DNA of 64,000 nucleotides from Streptomyces coelicoflavus (GTDB taxonomy: Bacteria; Actinomycetota; Actinomycetes; Streptomycetales; Streptomycetaceae): positions 248,001-312,000 of the forward strand of contig NZ_BEWB01000012.1 of the NCBI RefSeq assembly GCF_003112555.1. The letters run 5' to 3'. Positions within the stretch are counted from its first letter, which is position 1, and every line of letters starts with the position of its first letter. This document shows positions 51,151-60,256 of this stretch, one piece after another. Under the pieces are notes generated by a model that saw nothing but the letters and a program-made list of their open reading frames with translations, was not told where the DNA came from and did not search any database. A program made the translations under genes and the position numbers.

Positions 51151-51921
51151 CTAGGCGTCCCGCTTCTTCAGCACGGCGTACCCGCCCACGAGTGCCGCGA
51201 TCACCCACAGTGCCATGATCCCGAGGCCGCCCCACGGACCGTACGGCACGTCGTCGTCGATCGGCCTGACCACCTGCATGATCCGGCTGCCGGCCTGGTC
51301 GGGCAGGAACCGGCCGACCTTCTCCGTCGCCGGGACGTTGCCCAGGATGTTGGAGATCAGGAAGAAGAACGGCATCAGGATGCCCAGCGACAGCATGGGG
51401 GAGCGCAGCATCGCGGCGACCCCCATCGAGAACATCGCGATCAGGGTCATGTAGAGGCCGCCGCCGAACACCGCGCGCAGCACGCCCGGGTCGCCGATCG
51501 ACGCCTTGAGATCGCCGAGCATCGCCTGGCCGAGGAAGAAGGTGGCGAAGCTGGTGACCATGCCCACGACCAGTGCCAGGACGGTCGCCACCGCGATCTT
51601 GCTGAACAGGAAGGTCCCGCGGCGCGGCACGGCGGCCAGCGAGGTGCGGATCATGCCGGAGCTGTACTCGTTGCCCACGACCAGCACCCCGAACACGATC
51701 ATCGCCAGCTGGCCGAGGCTGGTGCCGGCGAAGCTGATGAAGGTCGGGTCGAAGGCGAGCTGGTCCCGTCGGCTCATGTCGTCGAACTGGCTCTTGGTCA
51801 GGGCCGAGATCAGCATGCCGAGGGCGATGGTGACGACCACGGCGAGGCCCAGCGTCCACACCGTGGACGCGACCGACCGGATCTTGGTCCACTCGGACCG
51901 GACGACCTGTGTCGCCGCCAT
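51151..51921 (-). CDS. ABC-2 type permease, cassette B
   Basis: 256 residues: VVRSEWTKIRSVASTVWTLGL start, six helices, and NEYSSGMIRTSLAAVPRRG in the cytosolic loop. It follows its ATPase by 2 nt. The export substrate is unknown; neighbours give no biosynthetic clue. Confidence 0.92.
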   Translation of the reverse strand: MAATQVVRSEWTKIRSVASTVWTLGLAVVVTIALGMLISALTKSQFDDMSRRDQLAFDPTFISFAGTSLGQLAMIVFGVLVVGNEYSSGMIRTSLAAVPRRGTFLFSKIAVATVLALVVGMVTSFATFFLGQAMLGDLKASIGDPGVLRAVFGGGLYMTLIAMFSMGVAAMLRSPMLSLGILMPFFFLISNILGNVPATEKVGRFLPDQAGSRIMQVVRPIDDDVPYGPWGGLGIMALWVIAALVGGYAVLKKRDA

Positions 51922-51923
51922 GC

Positions 51924-52922
51924 TCAACCCCTCTTCCAGTCGCTGCCCCACTGCTGCCGCGGCGGCGGCCCCGGTGGCTGTTGCTGCTGCTGCGGCGGCA
52001 CCGCGCCGGGCGGCTGCCCGTCGTGCGCGTGGTACTCCACGGACTCCGCGGTCAGCTGCATGAACGCCTCCTCCAGCGAGGCGCGCTGCGGGCTCAGTTC
52101 GTGCAGCACGATCTGCTGCCGCGCCGCCAGCTCGCCGACCGCCTCGGACTTGTCGCCGTCCACCTCCAGGACCCCGTCGCCCACCTCGACGACCGTGACC
52201 CCGGCACCGTGCAGCGCGTCGAGCAGCTGCTCGCGCTGCGGGGTGCGGATCCGGACGTAGCTGCGCGAGTTCTCCGCGATGAACTCGGCCATCGAGGTGT
52301 CCGCGAGGAGCCTGCCCTGGCCGATGACGACCAGGTGGTCGGCGGTCAGCGCCATCTCGCTCATCAGGTGGGAGGAGACGAAGACCGTACGGCCCTGGGA
52401 GGCCAGGGTCTTCATCAGATTGCGGATCCAGTGGATGCCCTCGGGGTCCAGCCCGTTGACCGGCTCGTCGAACATCAGGATCCGCGGGTCGCCGAGGAGC
52501 GCGGCGGCGATGCCGAGCCGCTGGCCCATGCCGAGGGAGAAGCCCTTGGTCTTCTTCCGGGCGACCGCCGAGAGCCCGACCGTGTCCAGGACCTCGCGCA
52601 CCCGGCTCGCGGGAATGCCGTTGCTCTGCGCGAGGCACAGCAGATGGTTGTGGGCGCTGCGCCCGCCGTGCCAGGCCTTGGCCTCCAGGAGCGCGCCGAT
52701 GTACGTCAGCGGGTCCGGCAGCTGGTCGTAGTGCCTGCCGTCGATCCGCACGTCCCCGGCGGTCGGCCGGTCCAGGCCGAGCACCATCCGCATGGTCGTC
52801 GACTTGCCCGCGCCGTTGGGCCCGAGGAAGCCCGTGATGATGCCGGGTCTGACGGTGAAGGAGAGATTGTTGACCGCCACCTTCTCGCCGTACCGCTTGG
52901 TCAGCCCCTCGAGCTCGATCAT
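51924..52922 (-). CDS. ABC transporter ATP-binding protein, cassette B
   Basis: 332 residues. Walker A GPNGAGKSTT, signature LGMGQRLGIA, Walker B LMFDEPVNGLDPEG. The C-terminus has a shorter Pro/Gln tail (PPGAVPPQQQQQPPGPPP). ATG at 52922. Together with the permease at 51151 it forms the first of two tandem exporter cassettes. Similarity to cassette A through the catalytic core suggests a local duplication. Confidence 0.92.
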   Translation of the reverse strand: MIELEGLTKRYGEKVAVNNLSFTVRPGIITGFLGPNGAGKSTTMRMVLGLDRPTAGDVRIDGRHYDQLPDPLTYIGALLEAKAWHGGRSAHNHLLCLAQSNGIPASRVREVLDTVGLSAVARKKTKGFSLGMGQRLGIAAALLGDPRILMFDEPVNGLDPEGIHWIRNLMKTLASQGRTVFVSSHLMSEMALTADHLVVIGQGRLLADTSMAEFIAENSRSYVRIRTPQREQLLDALHGAGVTVVEVGDGVLEVDGDKSEAVGELAARQQIVLHELSPQRASLEEAFMQLTAESVEYHAHDGQPPGAVPPQQQQQPPGPPPRQQWGSDWKRG

Positions 52923-53037
52923 GGCGCCCACGCTAGAACGGGACGAGGCCCGCTGCCACCCCAGTGACAGAAGGCCTCGTCCTTGTTCCTGCTCGTTCCT
53001 GCGCGGTCGTACGGATGCAGCAGGAGCGCGCCCCCGG

Positions 53038-53970
53038 TCAGCGGGACTGCTGGGCCGGCACCCCGCGGGAGACCGACTCGTCCTCGACCGCCGGGGCGGC
53101 GGCCACCGCGGCGCCCGTGAGCGAAGCCAGCATCTCGCGCACGTTGGTCAGCTGCGCGTTGATGGAGTCGCGGCGGTTGGTGAGGGCGGCCAGCTCGCGC
53201 TCCGACTCCGAACGGATCCGGTCGGCCTTGGCGTTGGCGTCGGCCACGATGTCCTCGGACTGGCGCTGCGCCGTCTCCACGGTCTGGCGGGCCCGGCGCT
53301 CGGCGTCCGTGCGCAGCTTCTCCGCCTCCAGGCGCAGCTGCTCCGCGCGGTGCTCGATCTCCGCGAGCCGCTTCTCGGCCTTGGCCTGACGGGAGGCCAG
53401 GTCGCGCTCGGACTGCTCGCGGCGCTTGGCGAGGTTCGTCTCGAAGTCCGCGGCGGCCTGCGCGGCCTTGGCGCGGGTCTCCTCGAACAGGGCGTCGGCC
53501 TCGTCGCGCTTGGACTGCGCGTCCTTCTGCGCCTCGGAGCGCAGCTGGGAGGCGTCGCCCTTGGCCTTCTCGACGATCCGGACTCCCTCGTCCTCGGCCT
53601 TGGCCTTGCGCTCCGCGGCGTACGACTCCGCGTCGTTGCGCACCTGCTGGGCCGAGGACTCGGCCAGCTCGCGGTGCTGCTCGGCCGCGCGACGGGCCTC
53701 CTCGCGCAGGTCCTTCGCCTCTTCCTCGGCGAGCCGCAGGATCTTCTCGACCCGGGCGCCGAGACCGGCGTACGACGGCTCTGCGTCGTTGACCTGGGCC
53801 TGGGCGTTCTGGGTCTCGAGGTGGAGCTCCTCGATGCGCTTTTCCAGAGCGGTGATGCGGGAGTGAGCGCTGTCACGGTCGGAGACGAGCTTGGAGATGC
53901 GTTCGTCCACCTGAGCGCGGTCGTACCCACGCCGCACAAGCTCGAAGCCGTAGGGGGAAGTGTCGCTCAT
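53038..53970 (-). CDS. filP: Filament-forming coiled-coil protein FilP
   Basis: 310 residues, the length of S. coelicolor FilP. It starts MSDTSPYGFELVRRGYDRAQ, a DivIVA-like N-terminal element, and continues as near-continuous coiled coil (LEKRIEELHLETQNAQAQ onward). It ends in a short Pro/Ala tail. FilP polymerises into a lateral filament network supporting hyphal shape and interacts with DivIVA. It is followed upstream by scy, the gene order known in streptomycetes. Older databases label it a cellulose-binding protein. Confidence 0.93.
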   Translation of the reverse strand: MSDTSPYGFELVRRGYDRAQVDERISKLVSDRDSAHSRITALEKRIEELHLETQNAQAQVNDAEPSYAGLGARVEKILRLAEEEAKDLREEARRAAEQHRELAESSAQQVRNDAESYAAERKAKAEDEGVRIVEKAKGDASQLRSEAQKDAQSKRDEADALFEETRAKAAQAAADFETNLAKRREQSERDLASRQAKAEKRLAEIEHRAEQLRLEAEKLRTDAERRARQTVETAQRQSEDIVADANAKADRIRSESERELAALTNRRDSINAQLTNVREMLASLTGAAVAAAPAVEDESVSRGVPAQQSR

Positions 53971-54177
53971 GGGGTTCCTGTCGAAAGAGACCGGGTGAGG
54001 TGATAGAGGGAATCCTAGGCGCCAATGCGGTGTGTCATCGAGCGGATGCACGTTTGGTACGGAGAATGACACCTCTTTTGAGTGGCTGACCCGCGGATGG
54101 CTTGCCAAAGTTCTGGTCAACGGTTCCGTCCGGACCCGGCCAAAGATCTCCAGCAGACACCGAATCCGCCCCGGATG

Positions 54178-57100
54178 CTAGTTGTCTGACGACTTGCCAC
54201 CCGAACGTGGGGCGCCCACCGTCGCTCCGGCCTTCACCCCGTTGTCCTTCGCGCCCCCGGGCGCCTCGAACGACTCCAGTGCCTCCAGGACGTCCTGCAC
54301 CCGGGAGATCTCCGCGTTGATGTCCTCGCGGCGCCGCACCAGGACCTCCAGCTCGCGCTTGCCCTCGTCGACCGTGGCCCGGGCCTCGCGGACCGCCTCG
54401 GCCTTCAGCTCCTCGGCCTCGCGGACCAGGGTGGCCTTCTTCTGCTCGGCCTCCTTGAGCAGCCCCTCGGCCTTCTTGACGGCGGCGATGCGCACCTTGC
54501 CGGCCTCGGAGTTGGCCTCCGACACCAGCTCCTTCGCCTTCGCCTCCGCCTTGCCCAGCTGCTCCTCGGCCGCCTTGATGAGCGCGTCGCAGCGGTCGCC
54601 GGCCGACTTCATCGTCTCGGCGGCCTCGCGGCGGGCCCGCTCGTGCAGCTCCTCGATCTCGGAGGTGAGCCGCTCGCGCAGCTCCTCCGCGCGCTCCCTT
54701 ATGGCGGTCGCGTCCCGGCGGGCGCCGACCAGCAACTCGTCCGCGTCCGTACGGGACTTCTCCACCCGGGTGTTCCCCTCGACCGTCGCCTCCTGGACGA
54801 TCCGGTCGGCCTCCGAGCGGGCCGCGCCGACCATCGTGTCGGCCTGCGACTCGGCGTCCGCGGTGGTCTTCTGGGCCTGCTGCTGCGCCTCGGTGAGCAG
54901 CTTGTCGGCCTCGGCGGTGGTCTCCGTGATGAGCGTGTCGACCTGCTCGGCCGCCTCCGAACGCCGCTTGTTGGCGTCCTTGCGGGCCTCGTCGAGGGTG
55001 CGCTCGGCCTCCTCGCGGGCGGCCGCGGTGACCCGCTCGGCCTCCGCCGCGGCCTCGGTCCGGACCCGGTCCGCCTCGGTGCGGATCCGCTCCGCGTGCT
55101 GCTGGGCGGAGCCGACGGTGTCGGCGGCCTCGGCCCGCAGCCGCTCGGCCTCCCCGGTGGCGTCCGAGACCAGCTGCTCGGCCCGGGCGTTCGCCTCGGC
55201 GCGGACGCGCTCGGCCTCGGCGGTCGTCTCGGTGCGCAGCCGCTCGGCCTCGGTGGCCGCCTCGGTCCGTACCCGCTCGGCCTGGCTCGCCGCCTCGGTG
55301 GTGACGCGCTCCGCCTCGCCGAGGGTCTCGGTCCGCAGCCGGTCGGTCTCGGCCGCCGTCTCCGTGGTGAGCCGCTCCGCCTCGGCACGCGCCTCCGTGA
55401 TCAGGGTGTCCGCCTGCGTCGCCGCGTCGGACCGGATGCGGTTGGCGTCCTCGCGGGCGTCCGCCCGGGTCCGCGACGCCGACTGCTCGGCCTCGGCGAT
55501 GGTGTCGGAGGCCTCGGTGCGCACCCGCTGGGCGTGCTCGGAGACGTCCGCGCGGATCCGGTCGGCCTCCGTGATGGCCTCGGACACGGTCCGCTCGGCC
55601 AGCGTCTTGGCGGCCTCGCTCTCCTCCCGCGCCTCGCGCCTGAGGCGTCCGGCGTCCTCGCTCGCGCGCTCCCGCTCCGCGTAGGCGTCGGCGCGGACCC
55701 GGTCCGCCTCCTCCTCGGCCTCGTGCCGGGTGCGCTCGGCCGCGTGCTCGGCGGCGCTGCGCAGCCCGGTGATCTCCTCCTGGGCCTGCTCGTGCAGCCC
55801 GGCGACCGACTCCCGGACCTGCGCCGCGTGCTGCTCGGCGGCCGACACCATCTCGGTGGCGCGCCGGTCGGCCTCCTCGACCAGCCGGACCGCCTCGGCC
55901 TGCGCCTCCTCCACGCGGTTGCGCGCCGAGGCCAGCAGCTCCTCGCTCTGCTCGCGGGCCTGGGTGCGCTCCTGGTCGGCCTCCTGCCGGGCGGAACCGA
56001 GCAGTTCCTCCGCCTCGCGGCGGCGCCGGGCGGCCTCCTCCTGCGCGGCGGCCAGCGCCTCGGACGCCTCCGCGGCGATGCGCTCGGCGGCACTCTGCGC
56101 CTCCGCCCGCACCCGGTCGGCGCTCTCCTGCGCCTCCGACTTCAGCCGCTCCGCCTCGCTGGACGCCTCCGAGCGCAGCCGTACGGCGACGGCCTCGCCC
56201 TCCGCGCGGGAGGCGGACGCGTCCGCGGCGGCCTCGGTGCGCAGCCGCTCGGCCTCCGTCTCGGCCTGCTGCTGGAGCGTACGGATCCGCTCGGCGGCCT
56301 CGGTGCGCAGCCGCTCGCTCTCCTCGGCGGCCTCGCGGCGGATCCGCTCGCCCTCCTCGCGGGCCCCGGACAGCGCCTCCTCGGCGGCGGTACGCCGCTC
56401 CTCGGCCTCGGTGTGCAGCCGCGTCAGCTCCTCGGCGGCCTCCGCCTGCCGGGCCTCGACGGCGCGCTCGGTCTCCTCGCGCAGCTCCCGCGCGGCCCGC
56501 TCGGCCTCCGCCTGGAGCTCCTCGACGCGCTCGGCGGCCTCCGTGCGGTGCCGCTCGGCCTCCGCGCGGGTGCGCTCCAGCGTCTCCTCGGCCTGCCGGC
56601 GCAGGGTCGTCGCCCGCTCGATGGCCTCGGCACGGACCTTCTCGCCGTCTGCCGTCGCGCTCTGCCGCAGCTCGTCCGCGTCCGCCTTGGCCTTGGCGAG
56701 CAGCTCCTCCGCGCTCTTCGCCGCCTCCTCGATCTGCGCCACGGCCTCCTTGCGGGCCTCGGCGCGGATCTTCTCGCCCTCTTCGACCGCGTCCGCCCGC
56801 AGCTGCTCGGCCTCGCCGCGCAGCCGGCGCGCCTCCTCCTGCAGCTCGACCGTCTTGGCGCGGTACTCCTTGGTGTCGTCCTTCGCCGCGCCCTTGAGCT
56901 GCTCGGCGATGTCGTGCGCCTCGCCGCGCAGCCGGTCCGCCTCGGCCTCGGCCTCGGTGCGGATCCGCTCGGCCTCCTCGGTGGCGGCCTTCGTGGTGCG
57001 CTTGGCGTCCTCCGACGCCTTGTTCAGCACGTCCTCGGCGGTCTTGGCCGCCTTGGACAGCTGGGTGGCCGACTCCTCGGCGGTGATCGTGCGGGCCTTC

Positions 57101-58158
57101 TCGGCGGCCTCGGCGACGATCCGCTCGGCCTCGGCACGGGCGTCCGCGACCACCTGCTCGGCCTCGGACCGGGTGCTCTCCGCGTCCTTGGTCGCCTCGC
57201 CGACCAGCCGGGCGACCTGCTCCTTGGCGGTACGGGTGCGCTGCTCGTTGGTCGCCTCGGCGCTCGACAGCGCCTTGGCGGCGGCCTCCTCGGCCTCGGC
57301 GACCACCTTCTCGGCCTCGGCCTGCGCCTTGCGCAGCGCCTCCTCGGCCTCCGACATGCGCTGCTCGGCGGCCCGGCTCAGCTCCTGGACCTCGCGCCGG
57401 GTGGACTCCGACTCGCTGGCGGTGGAGCTGCGCAGCTGCTCGGCGTGGTCGGTGGCCTCCTGCGCCTGCGTGGAGGCGGCGTTGAGCAGCCGCTCGGCGT
57501 CGGTACGCGCCCGGCGCAGGATCTGCTCGGCCTCGGTGCGTGCGCTCTCCGCGTCGCTCCGCAGCCGCTGGCGGGCCTCGGAGGTCAGCCGCTCCGCCTC
57601 CGCGCGGGCCGCGGTCATGGCCTGTTCGGCCTCGGCACGGGACTCGTCGAGCAGACGGCGGGCCTGCTGCTCGGTGCGGGCGCGCAGCTGCTCCGCCCAC
57701 GCCACGTTCTCGTTGACGTGCGACTCGACGGTCTGCCGGCGCTCGGCCAGCTCCTGGTCCAGCTGCTGGCGGCGGGTCACCGCCTCCTGGTGCAGCTCGG
57801 CCTGGAGCCGGGCGGCCTGCTCGGCGTGCTCCTGGAGGATCCGCTGGGTCTGCGCCCGGGCCTCGCTCAGCTCCCGCTCCGCGTCGGCGCGCAACTGGTC
57901 GGCCTGCGTCTGCGCGTTGCGCAGCAACTGCTCGGCCTGGTACCCGATGTCGCCGCCGTCGAAGGCGGGCCGGGACATGATGGTGCGCCGCGCCTCGTGC
58001 AGCTTGGCGCGCAGCACCTCGACCTGGTAGCCGAGGTCCTCGGCGTGCTGGATCGCCTTTTCCCGCTCGGTCTTCAGCCGCTTCATCTCGGCCTCGAACC
58101 GAGAGAGGTGGTCGACGTCAGCCGCCGGCTCTCGCTCCTGGCTCTCGTAGCCCCGCAC
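54178..58158 (-). CDS. scy: Polarisome scaffold coiled-coil protein Scy
   Basis: 1326 residues from the GTG at 58158 (MRGYESQEREPAADVDHLSR), matching the length I recall for S. coelicolor Scy; TTG at 58188 would add ten. A short N-terminal heptad coil (RFEAEMKRLKTEREKAIQH) is followed by a very long Ala/Glu/Arg-rich rod of 11-residue (hendecad) and mixed repeats, as in the 51-residue-repeat right-handed coiled coils. Eight uninterrupted 11-mers lie at 55383-55120. Scy gathers DivIVA and FilP at hyphal tips, setting growth polarity and branch sites. The C-terminal 60 residues are heptad-like and end in a Gly/Lys tail. Confidence 0.94.
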   Translation of the reverse strand: MRGYESQEREPAADVDHLSRFEAEMKRLKTEREKAIQHAEDLGYQVEVLRAKLHEARRTIMSRPAFDGGDIGYQAEQLLRNAQTQADQLRADAERELSEARAQTQRILQEHAEQAARLQAELHQEAVTRRQQLDQELAERRQTVESHVNENVAWAEQLRARTEQQARRLLDESRAEAEQAMTAARAEAERLTSEARQRLRSDAESARTEAEQILRRARTDAERLLNAASTQAQEATDHAEQLRSSTASESESTRREVQELSRAAEQRMSEAEEALRKAQAEAEKVVAEAEEAAAKALSSAEATNEQRTRTAKEQVARLVGEATKDAESTRSEAEQVVADARAEAERIVAEAAEKARTITAEESATQLSKAAKTAEDVLNKASEDAKRTTKAATEEAERIRTEAEAEADRLRGEAHDIAEQLKGAAKDDTKEYRAKTVELQEEARRLRGEAEQLRADAVEEGEKIRAEARKEAVAQIEEAAKSAEELLAKAKADADELRQSATADGEKVRAEAIERATTLRRQAEETLERTRAEAERHRTEAAERVEELQAEAERAARELREETERAVEARQAEAAEELTRLHTEAEERRTAAEEALSGAREEGERIRREAAEESERLRTEAAERIRTLQQQAETEAERLRTEAAADASASRAEGEAVAVRLRSEASSEAERLKSEAQESADRVRAEAQSAAERIAAEASEALAAAQEEAARRRREAEELLGSARQEADQERTQAREQSEELLASARNRVEEAQAEAVRLVEEADRRATEMVSAAEQHAAQVRESVAGLHEQAQEEITGLRSAAEHAAERTRHEAEEEADRVRADAYAERERASEDAGRLRREAREESEAAKTLAERTVSEAITEADRIRADVSEHAQRVRTEASDTIAEAEQSASRTRADAREDANRIRSDAATQADTLITEARAEAERLTTETAAETDRLRTETLGEAERVTTEAASQAERVRTEAATEAERLRTETTAEAERVRAEANARAEQLVSDATGEAERLRAEAADTVGSAQQHAERIRTEADRVRTEAAAEAERVTAAAREEAERTLDEARKDANKRRSEAAEQVDTLITETTAEADKLLTEAQQQAQKTTADAESQADTMVGAARSEADRIVQEATVEGNTRVEKSRTDADELLVGARRDATAIRERAEELRERLTSEIEELHERARREAAETMKSAGDRCDALIKAAEEQLGKAEAKAKELVSEANSEAGKVRIAAVKKAEGLLKEAEQKKATLVREAEELKAEAVREARATVDEGKRELEVLVRRREDINAEISRVQDVLEALESFEAPGGAKDNGVKAGATVGAPRSGGKSSDN
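55120..55383 (-). repeat. Eight tandem hendecad-coding units in scy
   Basis: 264 nt = 8 x 33 nt, read on the minus strand as EAERLTTETAA-like 11-residue units (for example EAERVTTEAAS, QAERVRTEAAT, EAERLRTETTA). It is the most regular part of the gene and prone to unequal recombination. Confidence 0.8.
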
Positions 58159-58391
58159 TGCGCGGTCCCATCCGTCCCCTGGTCGCAAATCTTCCCGAAC
58201 GAGCTCCGTCCGTCCGCCGGACGGTGCCCCCGGGGAATGGTGTCAGATCAACGGCGGAGCATGTGCTGCTGCCCCGTCGCCGACCCCCCGAAACACGACC
58301 CCGGCGGTCCCGGCGCCCAGGGCGACAGGACCGGGTCACCCTGGACTGAGCGGCGACCGCACCCAACCCTACCGGCCCATATGTACGAGGG

Positions 58392-58832
58392 TCAGTGCTC
58401 AGGTGACTCAACGGCCGCCGAAGTGACCAGTTCTGTCAGTACGCCATGGCAGTCCTTGGGGTGCAGGAAGGTGATCCGCGATCCCATCGAACCGCGCCGG
58501 GGCTCGTCGTACAGAACGCGTACGCCCTTCTCCCGGACGTCCGCGGCGTCCGCGTCCACGTCCGCGGTGCCGAACGCGATGTGGTGGACGCCCTCGCCGT
58601 TCTTCGCGAGCCACTTGCCGACCGCGGAGTCCTCGCGGGTCGGCTCGAGGAGCTGGAGGTAGGAGGCACCGCCGTCCGAGGTCTCGTTGATCTTGAGCAT
58701 GGCCTCCCGGACACCCTGTTCCTCGTTGACCTCGGTGTGGAACACCTCGAAGCCGTACGTGGCACGGTAGAACTCGACGGTGGTGTCGAGGTCGCGGCAG
58801 GCGATTCCGATGTGGTCGATTCGCGTCAGCAT
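58392..58832 (-). CDS. mce: Methylmalonyl-CoA epimerase
   Basis: 146 residues, VOC fold. It interconverts (R)- and (S)-methylmalonyl-CoA. Metal ligands are His7 (RIDHIGIA), His in GVHHIAFG and Glu in GVLTELV; the catalytic Glu lies in the EVNEEQGVREAML region. ATG start at 58832, divergent from the thiolase gene. It works with the B12-dependent mutase whose chaperone MeaB is encoded at 60257. Confidence 0.93.
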   Translation of the reverse strand: MLTRIDHIGIACRDLDTTVEFYRATYGFEVFHTEVNEEQGVREAMLKINETSDGGASYLQLLEPTREDSAVGKWLAKNGEGVHHIAFGTADVDADAADVREKGVRVLYDEPRRGSMGSRITFLHPKDCHGVLTELVTSAAVESPEH

Positions 58833-58981
58833 GGATTCAGTGCAGCGCTCCGGGGGTGGTTACGCAACGTGCGCGCGATCACACCGACCGCCGGGTGACG
58901 GGGGGCATACCGCTCAGTACATTCGAGTAAACCCTCGTTCACTCCGCGGCCTGTGCGGGCCGGAAAAGGGGATCGCAGCCC

Positions 58982-60196
58982 ATGTCTTCCACAGCTTCTG
59001 GTACGAACGGCACCACGTCCGTCATCGTCGCGGGTGCCCGCACCCCGATGGGGCGGCTGCTCGGCTCCCTTAAGTCCTTCTCCGGGGCCGACCTCGGCGG
59101 CTTCGCGATCAAGGCCGCCCTCGACCGCGCGGGGATCGGCGGCGACCAGGTCCAGTACGTGATCATGGGGCAGGTGCTCCAGGCCGGCGCCGGGCAGATC
59201 CCCGCCCGCCAGGCCGCCGTCAAGGCCGGCATCCCCATGAGCGTCCCGGCGCTCACGATCAACAAGGTCTGCCTCTCCGGCCTCGACGCCATCGCACTCG
59301 CCGACCAGCTCATTCGCGCGGGTGAATTCGACGTGGTCGTCGCCGGCGGCCAGGAGTCCATGACCAACGCCCCGCACCTGCTGCCCAAGTCCCGCGAGGG
59401 CTACAAGTACGGTGCGGTCGAGATGATCGACGCCATGGCCCACGACGGCCTGACCGACTCCTTCGAGAACATCGCCATGGGCGAGTCCACGGAGAAGCAC
59501 AACACCCGGCTCGGCATCGAGCGCGCCGCCCAGGACGAGATCGCCGCCCTGTCCCACCAGCGCGCCGCCGCCGCCCAGAAGAACGGCCTCTTCGAGGCCG
59601 AGATCACCCCGGTCGAGATCCCGCAGCGCAAGGGCGACCCGGTCCTCTTCAGCAAGGACGAGGGCATCCGCGGCGACACCACCGCCGAGTCGCTCGGCAA
59701 GCTCCGCCCGGCCTTCGTCAAGGACGGCACCATCACCGCGGGCTCCGCCTCGCAGATCTCCGACGGCGCCGCGGCCGTGGTGGTCATGAGCCGGGCGAAG
59801 GCCGAGGAGCTGGGCCTGGAGTGGATCGCGGAGATCGGCGCGCACGGCAATGTCGCGGGACCGGACAACTCTTTGCAGTCGCAGCCGTCGAACGCCATCC
59901 AGCACGCCCTGAAGAAGGAGGGCCTGGAGGTCGGCGACCTCGATCTCATCGAGATCAACGAGGCGTTCGCCGCCGTCGCCGTCCAGTCAATGAAGGACCT
60001 CGGCGTCTCCACCGAAAAGGTGAACGTCAACGGCGGTGCCATCGCCCTGGGCCACCCCATCGGCATGTCCGGCGCCCGCCTGGTGCTGCACCTGGCGCTG
60101 GAGCTGAAGCGGCGCGGCGGCGGGGTCGGCGCGGCGGCGCTGTGCGGCGGCGGCGGCCAGGGCGACGCGCTGATCGTGCGGGTGCCCGGCGCCTGA
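58982..60196 (+). CDS. Acetyl-CoA C-acetyltransferase (thiolase)
   Basis: 404 residues. Condenses two acetyl-CoA to acetoacetyl-CoA or the reverse. Cys97 (NKVCLSGLDAI), His358 (ALGHPIGMSG) and Cys388 (AALCGGGGQG) are the catalytic residues. Size and motif spacing match type II biosynthetic thiolases. It is divergent from mce and 60 nt before meaB, suggesting one acyl-CoA supply unit. Confidence 0.94.
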   Translation: MSSTASGTNGTTSVIVAGARTPMGRLLGSLKSFSGADLGGFAIKAALDRAGIGGDQVQYVIMGQVLQAGAGQIPARQAAVKAGIPMSVPALTINKVCLSGLDAIALADQLIRAGEFDVVVAGGQESMTNAPHLLPKSREGYKYGAVEMIDAMAHDGLTDSFENIAMGESTEKHNTRLGIERAAQDEIAALSHQRAAAAQKNGLFEAEITPVEIPQRKGDPVLFSKDEGIRGDTTAESLGKLRPAFVKDGTITAGSASQISDGAAAVVVMSRAKAEELGLEWIAEIGAHGNVAGPDNSLQSQPSNAIQHALKKEGLEVGDLDLIEINEAFAAVAVQSMKDLGVSTEKVNVNGGAIALGHPIGMSGARLVLHLALELKRRGGGVGAAALCGGGGQGDALIVRVPGA

Positions 60197-60220
60197 GCGC
60201 GCGGTACGGCTGAGAACGTA

Positions 60221-60253
60221 GCGAAACAGAGCTGAGCGGAGCTGAACGGAGCT
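60221..60253 (+). repeat. Tandem 10-bp repeat at the meaB ribosome site
   Basis: GCTGAGCGGA and GCTGAACGGA precede GCTGTG, so the GGAG-type ribosome site is duplicated in the 60-nt gap between thiolase and meaB. Confidence 0.5.
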
Positions 60254-60256
60254 GTG

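Noticed and set aside
54643..58662. A 1339-codon open frame on the plus strand across scy
   Set aside because: It is the mirror image of a very high-GC coiled-coil gene; its Leu/Gly/Arg-rich product has no domain, and scy is clearly the coding strand.
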